The notes: a model not told the origin generated them from the letters alone. DNA of 64,000 nucleotides from Hydrogenophaga intermedia (GCF_000723405.1 NZ_CCAE010000019.1:19223-83222), one strand, 5' to 3'; shown: positions 26,435-35,448, numbered from the stretch's first letter. Translations and numbers: made by a program.

Positions 26435-27385
26435 TCAGGCGCGGGCCGGTGCCGGGCGCTTGCGTCCTGGTCCTTGCGGCCGACGCGCCGCCGCCCACCC
26501 TTCCACGTAGTCGAGCGCGAACCGAACGAAGCTCTCGACCGCCGGGGATACCGAAGGGCGGTGGCGCACGAACATCGCGGCGCGCCAGTTCACCTGCGGC
26601 TGCTTCAAGGGCCGGAACACCAGGCCGAAGCCGTGCACGAGGCGCTCGGTCAACGCAGGACTCACCACCGCACCGGCGCCCACGCTGAGCATCGACAGCG
26701 CGGTGTTGACGCGGTGAACGGGCTGGATGCGACGCGGGTGGTGGCGCGGGGGCACATGGCTCAGCACGTGCGTCGCGAAGTTCGGCATGTAGTTGATGAG
26801 CGGCGCGTCGCGCAGGTCTCTCCAGCTCACCACGTCCTGGCGGCTCAATGGGTCGGCGGGGTTCAGGGCCACGCACATCGGGTCGGGCCACAGGGGATGC
26901 ACATGCACCCGGTCGTCCTCCACGACGCCGGACGGGCCGAAGCCGACATCGGCACTGCCCTGCTGCAAACCCGCCACCACCTGCTCGATGGGCACGTCCT
27001 CGAAGCGCACCTCGATGCCGGGCTGGGCGGTCTGGTAGTGCGCGATCAGATCGGGCATCAGCGTGCAGGACAAGGGCTCCGGCGCAGCCACCCGCACGAC
27101 ACCCCGGCGCAGTTCCTTGAGATCCGACAGGCTGTCCAGGGCTTCTTCCAGCGTGGCGAGCACGCGCCGCGACATCGGCTCGAACGACTGCCCCACGCTG
27201 GAGAGCGCGACGGTGCGCGTGTTGCGGTCCAGCAGGCGCACGCCCACCCTGTCCTCCAGCTCGCGGATCAGTCCACTGAGGGCAGCCTGAGAGAGGTTCA
27301 TCGCCTTGGCCGCCTCGGAAAAACTGCCTGCGTCCACCACCGCCAGAAAGGCGCTGAGCTGGCGCAGCGTCACATGCATCGTCAT
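26435..27385 (-). CDS. LysR family transcriptional regulator, divergent to lipoprotein esterase
   Basis: A 316-residue LTTR. HTH: VTLRQLSAFLAVVDAGSFSE and QAALSGLIRELEDRVGVRLL (about 4-60). ATG 27385 is preferred over GTG 27394 because an AAGGG site lies 8 nt before the ATG but abuts the GTG. It faces the esterase at 27542 with CGATAG motifs between, so the esterase is its likely target. It ends 15 bp from the NmrA-like gene, tail to tail. Confidence 0.87.
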   Translation of the reverse strand: MTMHVTLRQLSAFLAVVDAGSFSEAAKAMNLSQAALSGLIRELEDRVGVRLLDRNTRTVALSSVGQSFEPMSRRVLATLEEALDSLSDLKELRRGVVRVAAPEPLSCTLMPDLIAHYQTAQPGIEVRFEDVPIEQVVAGLQQGSADVGFGPSGVVEDDRVHVHPLWPDPMCVALNPADPLSRQDVVSWRDLRDAPLINYMPNFATHVLSHVPPRHHPRRIQPVHRVNTALSMLSVGAGAVVSPALTERLVHGFGLVFRPLKQPQVNWRAAMFVRHRPSVSPAVESFVRFALDYVEGWAAARRPQGPGRKRPAPARA

Positions 27386-27416
27386 GGTGATCACCCTTGA
27401 TGTGGACAGGACTATT

Positions 27417-27481
27417 TATCGGCAAAAGCGATAGGTTGCTCACAAATTGCCATTTGTCCGATAGGGTCAGTCCCACTATCG
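27417..27481. promoter_or_regulatory. Putative LysR operator array of CGATA half-sites
   Basis: Two inverted repeats lie between LysR and esterase. The first is TATCG (27417-27421) with CGATA (27429-27433). The second is CGATAG (27459-27464) with CTATCG (27476-27481), spaced by 11 bp, the LTTR-typical gap. All four arms share the CGATA core. The two same-strand copies are exactly 30 bp apart, about three DNA turns. Confidence 0.55.
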
Positions 27482-27541
27482 TGCGCGCACCGCCACCCGC
27501 AGCGTTCGGGCACCAGCGGCATCCACCACGAGGAGACACCC

Positions 27542-29290
27542 ATGTCCACACTGCGCACGTCCGCTCTGTGCCTGCTGTTGGCCGGTCTTGCCGGCTGTGC
27601 CACCACCAGCGGCGACGCCCCCGTCACACAGCGAGTCACCCAGCGAAACACCACCCACGGCCCGGTGCTCGGCATCGACGACGCCCAGGCCACGGGCACC
27701 TACCAATGGAAGGGCCTTCCCTTCGCGGCGCCCCCTGTCGGCGAGCGGCGCTGGCGCGCGCCGGCCGACCCCGGCGCCTGGCGCACCGTTCGTTCGGCCC
27801 AGGCATTCGCCCCCGCCTGCGTGCAGACGGGCCGCCTTTACGGCCCCGGGCTGAACAACCGCTATGACGCCACCATCGGCAGCACCCTGGGTCAGACGCT
27901 CGGCTCGGAGGACTGCCTGTACCTCAACATCTGGCAACCCGCCGCCGCGTCGAGCCGGCCGCGGCCCGTCATCGTGTGGGTGCATGGGGGCAGCAACATC
28001 ACGGGCTACGCGGCCGACCCGGTGTACGACGGCGCCGCACTCGCCAGGACGGCCGATGCGGTGGTGGTCTCCGTGCAGTACCGGCTGGGCATCTTCGGCT
28101 TCCTCGACCTGGACGCGCTCAAGACCGGCCAGCCCGACGAGGACTCGGGCAACTTCGCCCTGCTCGACATCGTGAAGGCGTTGGGGTACGTGCAGGCGAA
28201 CATCGCACAGTTCGGTGGCGACCCGGCGCAGGTGACGCTGATGGGCGAGTCCGCTGGCGCGGTGAACGTCTACGCCCTGCTCGCCTCGCCCATGCTGGCC
28301 CAGCGCCAACCCCAGCTGTTTCACCGCGTGATTGCCTTGAGCGGCGGCATCTCCTCGGCTGCCACGCTGCCGCCCGGGTCGATTGCGGGCGTTCTGCCAC
28401 GGTCCGTGTGGCGGCAGCGCGGCCAGGGCTTGCTGGAGCATTCGCTGATCGCCGAGGGCAGCGCGAAAGACGAGGCTGCGGCCAAGGCGACAGTGGCCTC
28501 GCGCCAGCCGCAGGATCTGGCGAAATACCTGCGCACCCGATCGGCCGATGAACTCCTGACCACGGTGCAGAAGCGCCTGGTGCCCGCGCGACTGGCCGGC
28601 TCCAACCCCATCCCCGACGGCCACGTGGTGGCGGCCGACCCGATTGCGGCCATTCGCGCGGGGCGCTATGTGAAGGGGCCGGTGCTGGCAGGCAACACGC
28701 GCGACGAAACCAAGCTCTTCCCCACCTTGCTGGCCATCCGCCCTTCGCTCGGCGGCGTGAGCGGTCGACTGATCGACGACGCGGCCGTCTTCCGCATCGC
28801 CCACACCTATGACCCCGAGGCGGCGCCCACCACCCGCGTCGAGGACTGGATTCCGAAGAGCCTGCTGCCGACAGACGCTCCGGGCACCGGCTTCGACGCG
28901 CGCAGCCGCGAGCTGGACCGCATCTGGTTCGGCGCCATCCGCGACGACGTGCTGGGCGCCCTGCGCTCGCAGCAGCCGCAGGTGTGGCATTACCGCTTCG
29001 ACTGGGACGAGTTGCCCGCCCCCTTCGACCAGATCTTCGGCGCCGCGCATGCCTTCGACCTGCCCTTCGTCTTCGGCAACTTCGGGCCCTCGCTCTTCGC
29101 CAACATCTCGTACACCCGCGCCAACCGGCCCGGGCGCGAGGCGCTCTCTATGGCGATGATGAAGTCGCTCGGTGCATTCGCACACCACGGCGACCCGAAC
29201 CACCCCGGCCTGGGCACCACCTGGCCCCAATGGCCCGCGAGCCTGGTGTTCGATGCGGATCGGCAGCGCACGCGGATCGGAGTGAAATAG
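27542..29290 (+). CDS. Type B carboxylesterase lipoprotein
   Basis: A 582-residue esterase. The N-terminus MSTLRTSALCLLLAGLAGC has a lipobox (LAGC, Cys19), so it is lipid-anchored in the envelope. Motifs: SEDCLYLNIW, oxyanion VHGGSN, nucleophile elbow GESAGA, and the histidine motif GAAHAFDLPFVFG. It would cleave ester bonds of extracellular or periplasmic compounds. It differs from the esterase at 5664, which is cytoplasmic and has GQSAGG. It is divergent from the LysR at 26435-27385. Confidence 0.88.
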   Translation: MSTLRTSALCLLLAGLAGCATTSGDAPVTQRVTQRNTTHGPVLGIDDAQATGTYQWKGLPFAAPPVGERRWRAPADPGAWRTVRSAQAFAPACVQTGRLYGPGLNNRYDATIGSTLGQTLGSEDCLYLNIWQPAAASSRPRPVIVWVHGGSNITGYAADPVYDGAALARTADAVVVSVQYRLGIFGFLDLDALKTGQPDEDSGNFALLDIVKALGYVQANIAQFGGDPAQVTLMGESAGAVNVYALLASPMLAQRQPQLFHRVIALSGGISSAATLPPGSIAGVLPRSVWRQRGQGLLEHSLIAEGSAKDEAAAKATVASRQPQDLAKYLRTRSADELLTTVQKRLVPARLAGSNPIPDGHVVAADPIAAIRAGRYVKGPVLAGNTRDETKLFPTLLAIRPSLGGVSGRLIDDAAVFRIAHTYDPEAAPTTRVEDWIPKSLLPTDAPGTGFDARSRELDRIWFGAIRDDVLGALRSQQPQVWHYRFDWDELPAPFDQIFGAAHAFDLPFVFGNFGPSLFANISYTRANRPGREALSMAMMKSLGAFAHHGDPNHPGLGTTWPQWPASLVFDADRQRTRIGVK

Positions 29291-29378
29291 CGCGCGATCG
29301 CTTCACACCTGCCGCGCGGCCTGGCGGCAAGCACGGCCAGCTTCGAATACCCCATCGGAGTACAGTGCCTGCGTGGCG

Positions 29379-29401
29379 TATAAAGTACCAATTTTTGGTA
29401 C
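29379..29401 (+). promoter_or_regulatory. hicAB promoter and palindromic operator
   Basis: A TATAAA -10 (29379-29384) is followed directly by a perfect palindrome, GTACCAA (29385-29391), TTT, TTGGTAC (29395-29401). HicB-type antitoxins repress their own promoter by binding such sites through their C-terminal RHH/HTH domain (known for HicAB). No clear -35 was found. Confidence 0.55.
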
Positions 29402-29413
29402 CATTTGATCAAT

Positions 29414-29668
29414 GTGAAGCGCAGCCACGAACGCACGCTGGAGCAGCTCTGGGCCCATCCGGTCAGCGCGAACCTCGCCTGGAAGGACATCGAAGCGCTG
29501 TTTCGAGCCTTGGGTGCCGATATATCGGAACGAGAAGGCAGCCGGGTGGCCGTGGTGCTCTTTGGCGAAGTGAAGGTGTTTCATCGACCCCATCCTTCGC
29601 CGCACACAGACAAGGGAGCGGTGGCCAGCGTCAGGCGCTGGCTGGAACAACACGGAGTGAAACCATGA
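29414..29668 (+). CDS. hicA: HicA-type mRNA interferase toxin
   Basis: An 84-residue HicA with a dsRBD-like fold. Motifs: WKDIEALFRALGADISEREG, then VFHRPHPSPHTDKGAVASVR with the catalytic His in FHRPHP. It cleaves mRNA until neutralised by HicB. Starting at GTG 29414 gives VKRSHERTL, the usual family beginning; TTG 29405 is an alternative. No strong Shine-Dalgarno is visible. The stop overlaps the hicB ATG by 4 bp. Toxin-first order is standard for HicAB. Confidence 0.87.
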   Translation: MKRSHERTLEQLWAHPVSANLAWKDIEALFRALGADISEREGSRVAVVLFGEVKVFHRPHPSPHTDKGAVASVRRWLEQHGVKP

Positions 29669-29997
29669 ACGTCATGACCGTTGATGGCTATCAGGCCCGA
29701 ATCGAGTACGACGCCGAGACCGACCAGTTTCGCGGCGAAATCCTCGGCCTCAACGGCGGCGCCGATTTTTACGGCCGCAACCCGAAGGAACTGCGGGCGG
29801 AGTTCCGCAAGTCCCTCGCCGTGTTCCTGGAAGTCTGCCGAGAGAAAGGCATCGAGCCCCGTCGCAGCTACTCGGGCAGGTTCAACCTGCGCATCCCGGC
29901 CGAACTGCACGAGCGCCTGGCCATCGTGGCGCAGGCCGAGGGCAAAAGCATCAACACGGTGGCGCAGGAGGCATTGCAGCAAAGGCTCACCGCCTGA
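29665..29997 (+). CDS. hicB: HicB-type antitoxin
   Basis: A 110-residue antitoxin. The N-terminal HicB partial RNase-H-like fold is MTVDGYQARIEYDAETDQFR with GEILGLNGGADFYG. The C-terminal ribbon-helix-helix domain is RFNLRIPAELHERLAIVAQA (about 73-92), followed by GKSINTVAQEALQQRL. It binds HicA and the palindromic operator upstream of hicA. Translation is coupled to hicA by ATGA. A single intact pair is present. It ends 10 bp from the converging RND gene. Confidence 0.9.
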   Translation: MNVMTVDGYQARIEYDAETDQFRGEILGLNGGADFYGRNPKELRAEFRKSLAVFLEVCREKGIEPRRSYSGRFNLRIPAELHERLAIVAQAEGKSINTVAQEALQQRLTA

Positions 29998-30007
29998 ACC
30001 CCGGTCC

Positions 30008-33000
30008 TCAATTCCCCTGCGGCCGCTTCACCCGGAACCACGCCGCGTACATCGCCGGCAGCGCCAGCAGCGTCAGCACCGTCGCCACGATCAGCCCGCC
30101 CATGATGGCCACGGCCATCGGGCCCCAGAACACGCTGCGCGAGAGCGGAATCATCGCCAGCACCGCGGCGGCGGCCGTCAGCACGATGGGCCGCATGCGG
30201 CGCACGGCGGCTTCCACGATGGCGGTCCAGACCGGCACGCCGCGCGCGCGGTCCTGCTCGATCTGGTCGATGAGGATGACCGAGTTGCGCTGGATCATGC
30301 CCATGAGGGCGATGACACCGAGCAGCGCCACGAAGCCGAAGGGCCGGTTGAGCAACAGCAGCGCGCCGGCCACGCCGGCCATGCCCATGGGGCCGGTCAG
30401 GAAGACCAGCATGGAGCGGCTGAAGCTTTGCAACTGCACCATGAGCAGCGTGAACACGATGAAGAGCATCAGCGGCACGCCCACCGCGATGGAGGCCGAG
30501 CCCTTGCTGCTCTCTTCCACCGCGCCGGCCACCTCGATGCGGTAGCCGGTGAGGCCTTCGCTCACCCAACGGCGCTGGATCTGCTCCAGCTCCGGTTGCA
30601 ACTGCGCCGTGACAGTGGCCCCTTGCAGGCCTTCCACCACGTCGCTCTGCACGGTGATGGCGAACTCGCGGTTCTCGCGCCACATCACGCCCGGCTCCCA
30701 ACCGAAGTTCACGCGCACCACCTGCAGCAAGGGAATGGCCTGGCCGCTGGCGGTGGGCAGGTAGCTGTTGGCCAGGTCGGTCAAGGCGTCGCGTTCGTCC
30801 AGGGGTTGGCGCAGCACGATGTCGATGAGCTCGTCGCCTTCGCGGTACTGGCCGACGGTAGAGCCCACCAGCGTGGTGCGCGAAGCCTGCGCGATGCTGG
30901 CGCTGGTGACACCCAGCGCGCGCGCCTTGGACTGGTCCACCTCCAGACGGATCTGCTTGACGGCTTCGTTCCAGTTGTCGTTCACGCCGCGCGTGTTGGG
31001 GTTCTGCGCCATGGCGCGCTTGACTTCGTCAGCCAGGCCGCGCAGCACCACGGGGTCGTCGCCGACCACGCGAAACTGCACCGGATACGGCACCGGCGGC
31101 CCGTTGGGCAGCAGCTTCACGCGGCCGCGCACCTCGGGAAATTCGGTGGCCAGCACGGCGGGCAGCTCCTTGCGGATGCGCTCGCGCTCCTTCACGCTGT
31201 TCGGCAGCACGATGAACTGCGCCACGTTGCTCTGCGGAAAGATCTGGTCCAGCGGCAGGTAGAAGCGCGGCACGCCCGAGCCCACCCAGGTGGTCACGCC
31301 CTTGACGCCGGGCTCCTTCATGAAGCGCTGCTCGACGCGGCCGGCCACCTCGTCCATGGCCCGAATGCTGCTGCCCTCGGGCAACCAGATGTCCACGAGG
31401 ATCTCGGGCCGGCTCGAATCCGGGAAGAACTGCTGCTGCACCTTGCCCATGCCCGCCAAGCCGAGCACGAAGGTGAGGATGGTGGCGCCGATGGTGATCC
31501 AGCGGTGCTCCACGCACCAGTCGACCGTGCGGCGAAAGCGCACGTAGAAGGGGCCGTCGAAGACCTCGTGCGGCGCGCCCTCCACCTTGGGTTTGATCTT
31601 CAGCAGCTTCACGCCCAGGTAGGGCACGAACATCACCGCCACCACCCAGGAGATGAGCAGCGCGATGACCGTGACCGCGAAAATGGCGAAGGTGTATTCG
31701 CCGGTGGTGGAGTTGGCCAGGCCGATGGGCAGGAAGCCCGCGGCCGTGATGAGCGTGCCCGTGAGCATGGGCATGGCGGTGGCGTCCCAGGTGTAGGTGG
31801 CCGCGCGCACCATGTCATAGCCCTCCTCCAGCTTTCTCACCATCATCTCGACGGCGATGATGGCGTCGTCCACGAGCAGCCCCAGGGCGATGATGAGCGA
31901 GCCCAGCGAGATCTTGTGCAGGCCGATGCCGTAGTGGTTCATGGCCAGGAAGGTGATGGCCAGCACCAGCGGGATGGTGATGAACACCACCAGGCCGGGT
32001 CGGATGTCGAGCACGTAGCGGCGCAGGCCCTTGCCGCCGGGGCGCCGGTGCAGGCCGAGCGCCAGGAAGCTCACCGCCAGCACGATCAGCACGGCCTCGA
32101 TCAGCACCTTGACGAACTCGTTGACCGAGGCCGCCACGGCGGAGGGCTGGTCCTGCACCTGCACGAGTTTCATGCCCGCGGGCAGCGTGCGTTCGATGCC
32201 CGCCACGGCGCCCTTCAAGGCTTCGCCGAGCGCGATGATGTCGCCGCCCTTGGCCATGGAGATGCCCAGCGCGATGCTGTCCTGGGCGTCGTGCCGCACC
32301 AGAATCTCGGGCGGGTCGATGGTGCCGCGCACGATGTCGGCGATGTCGCCCAGGCGAATGGTGCGCCCGCTCGCGGCGGAGCGGATCGGCATGGCCCGCA
32401 GGTCGTCCACCGAGTTGAAGCTGCCGTCCACGCGCACCTGCACCACGTCCAGCGGCGTCTGCACCGCACCAGCCGAGGCCACGGCGTTCTGCTGGCCGAG
32501 CTGGTCGAGCACGGCGTTGAGGTCCAGCCCCAGCGTGGCCAGGCGTTTCTGCGAGACCTCCACGTAGATCTTCTGGTCCTGCACGCCGAAGAGCTCGACC
32601 TTGGCCACGTCGTGCACGCGCAGCAACTGTTGGCGCACAGACTCGGCCACGTCCTTGCGTTCGGCGTCGGAGAAGCCCTCGCCCTGCAGCGCGTAGATCA
32701 CGCCGTACACGTCGCCGAATTCGTCGTTGAAAAAGGGGCCGACCACGCCCTGCGGCAGTTCGCCGCGCATGTCGCCCACCTTCTTTCGCACCGTGTACCA
32801 GATGTCCTGCACCTCGGCCGGTGGCGACGAATCCGCGAGCTGGAAGATGATCAGCGCTTCACCGGGCTTGGCGTAGCTGCGGATCTTGTCGGCGTAGGGC
32901 ACCTCCTGCAGGGTGCGCTCGATGCGGTCGACCACCTGCTCGGCCACCTGCGGCGCGGTGGCGCCGGGCCAGAACACGCGCACCACCATGGCCCGGAAGG

Positions 33001-33175
33001 TGAAAGGCGGGTCCTCGTCCTGCCCGAGCTGGAAGTACGAGGCGATGCCGAACAGCATCAACACGATCATGAGGTAGCGCGTGAAGGCCGGGTGGTCCAG
33101 CGCCCAGCGCGAGAGGTTGAAGCGCGAGAACGGGCCCGGCTTCGCGTCGGTGGTGTCCTGCATGGGCGGGCTCAC
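30008..33175 (-). CDS. RND-type efflux permease
   Basis: A 1055-residue inner-membrane proton/drug antiporter with the typical duplicated RND layout: a first TM near 33-52, a large periplasmic loop, TM2-6 (including AVLIVLAVSFLALGLHRRPG), a second periplasmic loop and TM7-12 (TLLMVQLQSFSRSMLVFLTG). The start DHPAFTRYLMIVLMLFGIAS is that of the smaller-cation-type VexF/MexK-like group rather than classic AcrB. GTG 33175 overlaps the adaptor stop by 4 bp (GTGA), arguing for coupling; ATG 33163 is an alternative. No outer-membrane factor gene follows, so it must borrow a TolC-like partner. Confidence 0.9.
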   Translation of the reverse strand: MSPPMQDTTDAKPGPFSRFNLSRWALDHPAFTRYLMIVLMLFGIASYFQLGQDEDPPFTFRAMVVRVFWPGATAPQVAEQVVDRIERTLQEVPYADKIRSYAKPGEALIIFQLADSSPPAEVQDIWYTVRKKVGDMRGELPQGVVGPFFNDEFGDVYGVIYALQGEGFSDAERKDVAESVRQQLLRVHDVAKVELFGVQDQKIYVEVSQKRLATLGLDLNAVLDQLGQQNAVASAGAVQTPLDVVQVRVDGSFNSVDDLRAMPIRSAASGRTIRLGDIADIVRGTIDPPEILVRHDAQDSIALGISMAKGGDIIALGEALKGAVAGIERTLPAGMKLVQVQDQPSAVAASVNEFVKVLIEAVLIVLAVSFLALGLHRRPGGKGLRRYVLDIRPGLVVFITIPLVLAITFLAMNHYGIGLHKISLGSLIIALGLLVDDAIIAVEMMVRKLEEGYDMVRAATYTWDATAMPMLTGTLITAAGFLPIGLANSTTGEYTFAIFAVTVIALLISWVVAVMFVPYLGVKLLKIKPKVEGAPHEVFDGPFYVRFRRTVDWCVEHRWITIGATILTFVLGLAGMGKVQQQFFPDSSRPEILVDIWLPEGSSIRAMDEVAGRVEQRFMKEPGVKGVTTWVGSGVPRFYLPLDQIFPQSNVAQFIVLPNSVKERERIRKELPAVLATEFPEVRGRVKLLPNGPPVPYPVQFRVVGDDPVVLRGLADEVKRAMAQNPNTRGVNDNWNEAVKQIRLEVDQSKARALGVTSASIAQASRTTLVGSTVGQYREGDELIDIVLRQPLDERDALTDLANSYLPTASGQAIPLLQVVRVNFGWEPGVMWRENREFAITVQSDVVEGLQGATVTAQLQPELEQIQRRWVSEGLTGYRIEVAGAVEESSKGSASIAVGVPLMLFIVFTLLMVQLQSFSRSMLVFLTGPMGMAGVAGALLLLNRPFGFVALLGVIALMGMIQRNSVILIDQIEQDRARGVPVWTAIVEAAVRRMRPIVLTAAAAVLAMIPLSRSVFWGPMAVAIMGGLIVATVLTLLALPAMYAAWFRVKRPQGN

Positions 33176-34263
33176 TGCGCGACGAAGCGCGTGACTTTTT
33201 GGCCGGCGCTGAGCACATGGCCGCCCGCGGCCACCACCTCATCGCCCGGCTTCAGACCGCCCGCGATCACCACGCGGTTGCCGTCGGCACCGGCTACCTG
33301 CACGGGGCGCGGCTGCACCGTGCCGCTGGGCTCGTCGAACACCCACACCACGCTGCCGCTGCGGTCGCCCTCGGCGGACTGCATCACCGCCGTGGTGGGC
33401 AGGGTGATGGCGGCCTGACCGGTGAGCGGCGTGTTCAGGCTCACATAGGCGGTGGCGCCCAGCGGCAGTTTCGCGTCGGCGGGCAGTGCCAGCTTCACCT
33501 GATACGTGCGCGTGGCGGGGTCGGCACTGGCGGCCACCTCGCGCACGGTGCCCTTGAGTTCGGCTCCGTCGCCGGCCATGGCCCAGGGCCGCACGCGGGC
33601 CTCGGTGCCGGGGCGCACCAGGGCGAGCCGGTCCTCGGGCACGGCGATCACCACGTCGCGCTCTCCGTCCTGCGCCAGCACCACCACGGCGCTGCCCGCC
33701 TGCACCACCTGGCCGGGCTCGGCCTGCACCGAGGTCACCACGCCGGGCGCGTCGGCCAGCAGGCGCGCGTAGCCGGCCTGGTTGCCCTGCACGGCGCTTT
33801 GCGCCTGCGCTTGGCGCAGGCTGGCCTCGGCGGCGTCCAGCGTGGCCTGGCGACGGTCGATCTCGGCCTGGCTCACGAAACCCTGGGCCAGCAGGCCCTT
33901 GAAGCGATCCAGGTCGGCGCGCGCCAGGTCGCGCTGGGTGAGCGCCGCAGTGGCGGCGGCCTGGGCGGCCTGGCCGGACAGCGCCAGGTCCTGCGCGTCC
34001 AGACGCGCGAGCAACTGGCCCGCCTTCACGCGCTGGCCCACCTCGGCCGGGCGCTCCACCAGCTTGCCGCCGACGCGAAAACCCAGGCGCGATTCCACCC
34101 GGGCACGAACTTCGCCGGCGTATTCGCTGGCGGCGTGCAAGCTTGAAGGCCCCACGGTGAGCAACTTGACCGAACGCACCGGCTCGGGCGCCGGTTCGGG
34201 CCGGGCGCAGGCGGCCAGCGCGGCCGCGCTCGCCAGTACGCAGACAATCAGCGTCGTTCTCAT
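33172..34263 (-). CDS. RND efflux periplasmic adaptor (membrane fusion protein), lipoprotein
   Basis: A 363-residue adaptor. Lipobox LAAC at residues ~16-19 (MRTTLIVCVLASAAALAAC). A biotinyl-lipoyl half and a coiled coil (AALTQRDLARADLDRFKGLL, about 105-125) follow, then LLADAPGVVTSVQAEPGQVV and the beta-barrel domain. It links the permease to an outer-membrane channel. It is the first gene of the efflux operon and has a TetR-like palindrome 46 bp upstream of its ATG. Confidence 0.9.
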   Translation of the reverse strand: MRTTLIVCVLASAAALAACARPEPAPEPVRSVKLLTVGPSSLHAASEYAGEVRARVESRLGFRVGGKLVERPAEVGQRVKAGQLLARLDAQDLALSGQAAQAAATAALTQRDLARADLDRFKGLLAQGFVSQAEIDRRQATLDAAEASLRQAQAQSAVQGNQAGYARLLADAPGVVTSVQAEPGQVVQAGSAVVVLAQDGERDVVIAVPEDRLALVRPGTEARVRPWAMAGDGAELKGTVREVAASADPATRTYQVKLALPADAKLPLGATAYVSLNTPLTGQAAITLPTTAVMQSAEGDRSGSVVWVFDEPSGTVQPRPVQVAGADGNRVVIAGGLKPGDEVVAAGGHVLSAGQKVTRFVAQ

Positions 34264-34287
34264 CGGATTCCCTCACGTTCGGGCCGG

Positions 34288-35313
34288 ATGCGGCACCGCA
34301 AATTAATGACTGACCGGTTAGTAACAGAAATTCTAGTGCAAACCCCCGCCGGTACCGACGCCACCCATCCTGCGACCGGGGTCGAGAGCACCCCCGCGCC
34401 GGCGACCGAGCCCGGCGAGGGCGTGCCCACCCAGGCACCGGCCGCGTTCGGCGCCTCGGTCGAGCACTACGAAAACTTCCCCGTGGCAAGCTGGCTGTGC
34501 CCCGCCCCGCTGCGCCCAGCCGTGGCCGCGCTCTACCGCTTCGCGCGCACTGCGGACGACATTGCCGACGAAGGCCAGGCCGATGCGCCGATGCGTCTGT
34601 CCGAACTGGCCGCCTACCGCGCGGCGCTGGACGATGCCTTCGCCGGCCGACCTATGCAGCCGCGCTGGCAGGCCGTCTTCACGCCCCTGGCCGCTGCCCA
34701 GCGCCGCCACGCCTGGCCCGTGGGCCTGCTGCACGACCTCATCAGCGCCTTCGAGCAGGACGTGCGGTACACCGCCAGCGCTCACCGCTACGCGGACATG
34801 GCCGAACTGCTGAGCTATTGCAAGTTGTCGGCCAACCCCGTGGGCCGACTGCTGCTGCACCTGTGGGGCGTGGACGGGCACGCCGCGCTGGAACGCAGCG
34901 ACCGCATCTGCAGCGCCCTGCAGCTCATCAACTTCTGGCAGGACCTGAGCCGCGACCTGCCACGCCGGCGCGTCTACCTGCCCGCCGACGTGCTGCGCCG
35001 CCATGGCGTGGCGGTGGAGGACTTCCTGCCCGACACCGACGCCCAGGCCGGCGCCCCGGCCGGCGTCCGCGACCGGCCGCGCCAGGCCGTGGTGGCCGAG
35101 CTGTGCGCGCACGCGCGCGGCCTCATGCAGATGGGCGCGCCGCTGGTGCACCAGGTGAATGGCCGCGCCGTGTGGGAACTGCGACTGGTGGTGCAAGGCG
35201 GCCTGCGCGTGCTCGACCGCATCGGGTCCATCCAGCACCGCAGTTGGGCGCAGCGCGTCACGGTGGACAAGGGCGACCTGCCCCTGCTGCTGTGGCGCGC
35301 GCTGTGGATGTAG
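34288..35313 (+). CDS. hpnC: Squalene/phytoene synthase family protein, HpnC-like
   Basis: A trans-isoprenyl-diphosphate synthase-like protein of up to 341 residues. The first Asp-rich motif is FARTADDIADEGQAD, with DDIADE. Further conserved parts: SYCKLSANPVGRLLLHLWGV and INFWQDLSRDLPRRRVYLPA, the second Asp-rich region. HpnC-type proteins join farnesyl units toward squalene for hopanoids, usually with hpnD/hpnE, but none is nearby. The start is unsure: 34288, 34306 and GTG 34336 are in frame, and the palindrome at 34309-34322 argues for the last. Confidence 0.82.
   Translation: MRHRKLMTDRLVTEILVQTPAGTDATHPATGVESTPAPATEPGEGVPTQAPAAFGASVEHYENFPVASWLCPAPLRPAVAALYRFARTADDIADEGQADAPMRLSELAAYRAALDDAFAGRPMQPRWQAVFTPLAAAQRRHAWPVGLLHDLISAFEQDVRYTASAHRYADMAELLSYCKLSANPVGRLLLHLWGVDGHAALERSDRICSALQLINFWQDLSRDLPRRRVYLPADVLRRHGVAVEDFLPDTDAQAGAPAGVRDRPRQAVVAELCAHARGLMQMGAPLVHQVNGRAVWELRLVVQGGLRVLDRIGSIQHRSWAQRVTVDKGDLPLLLWRALWM
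34309..34322. promoter_or_regulatory. TetR-type palindrome between efflux operon and hpnC
   Basis: ACTGACC/GGTTAGT is a 14-bp palindrome with one mismatch, of the kind bound by TetR/AcrR proteins. It is 46 bp upstream of the efflux adaptor ATG and lies in the 5' part of the hpnC frame. No TetR gene adjoins; the nearest is at 1-432. Confidence 0.5.
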
Positions 35314-35448
35314 CGCGCCACTTGTCGTCGCGCGCGCGGCGGCGTCACAAGCGGGCCGTGCGCGCCGTCTTGTCTGGCAAGAGGGCGCCCACCGGCCGCT
35401 GTCGCATCCCGCGAGTCCTCGCCAACCCCAACGGACGAAGGACATCCC

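Noticed and set aside
29681..33418. Open frame of about 1245 codons opposite the RND permease
   Set aside because: It is His/Gln/Arg-rich shadow sequence with no domain, overlapping hicB and a well-supported permease.
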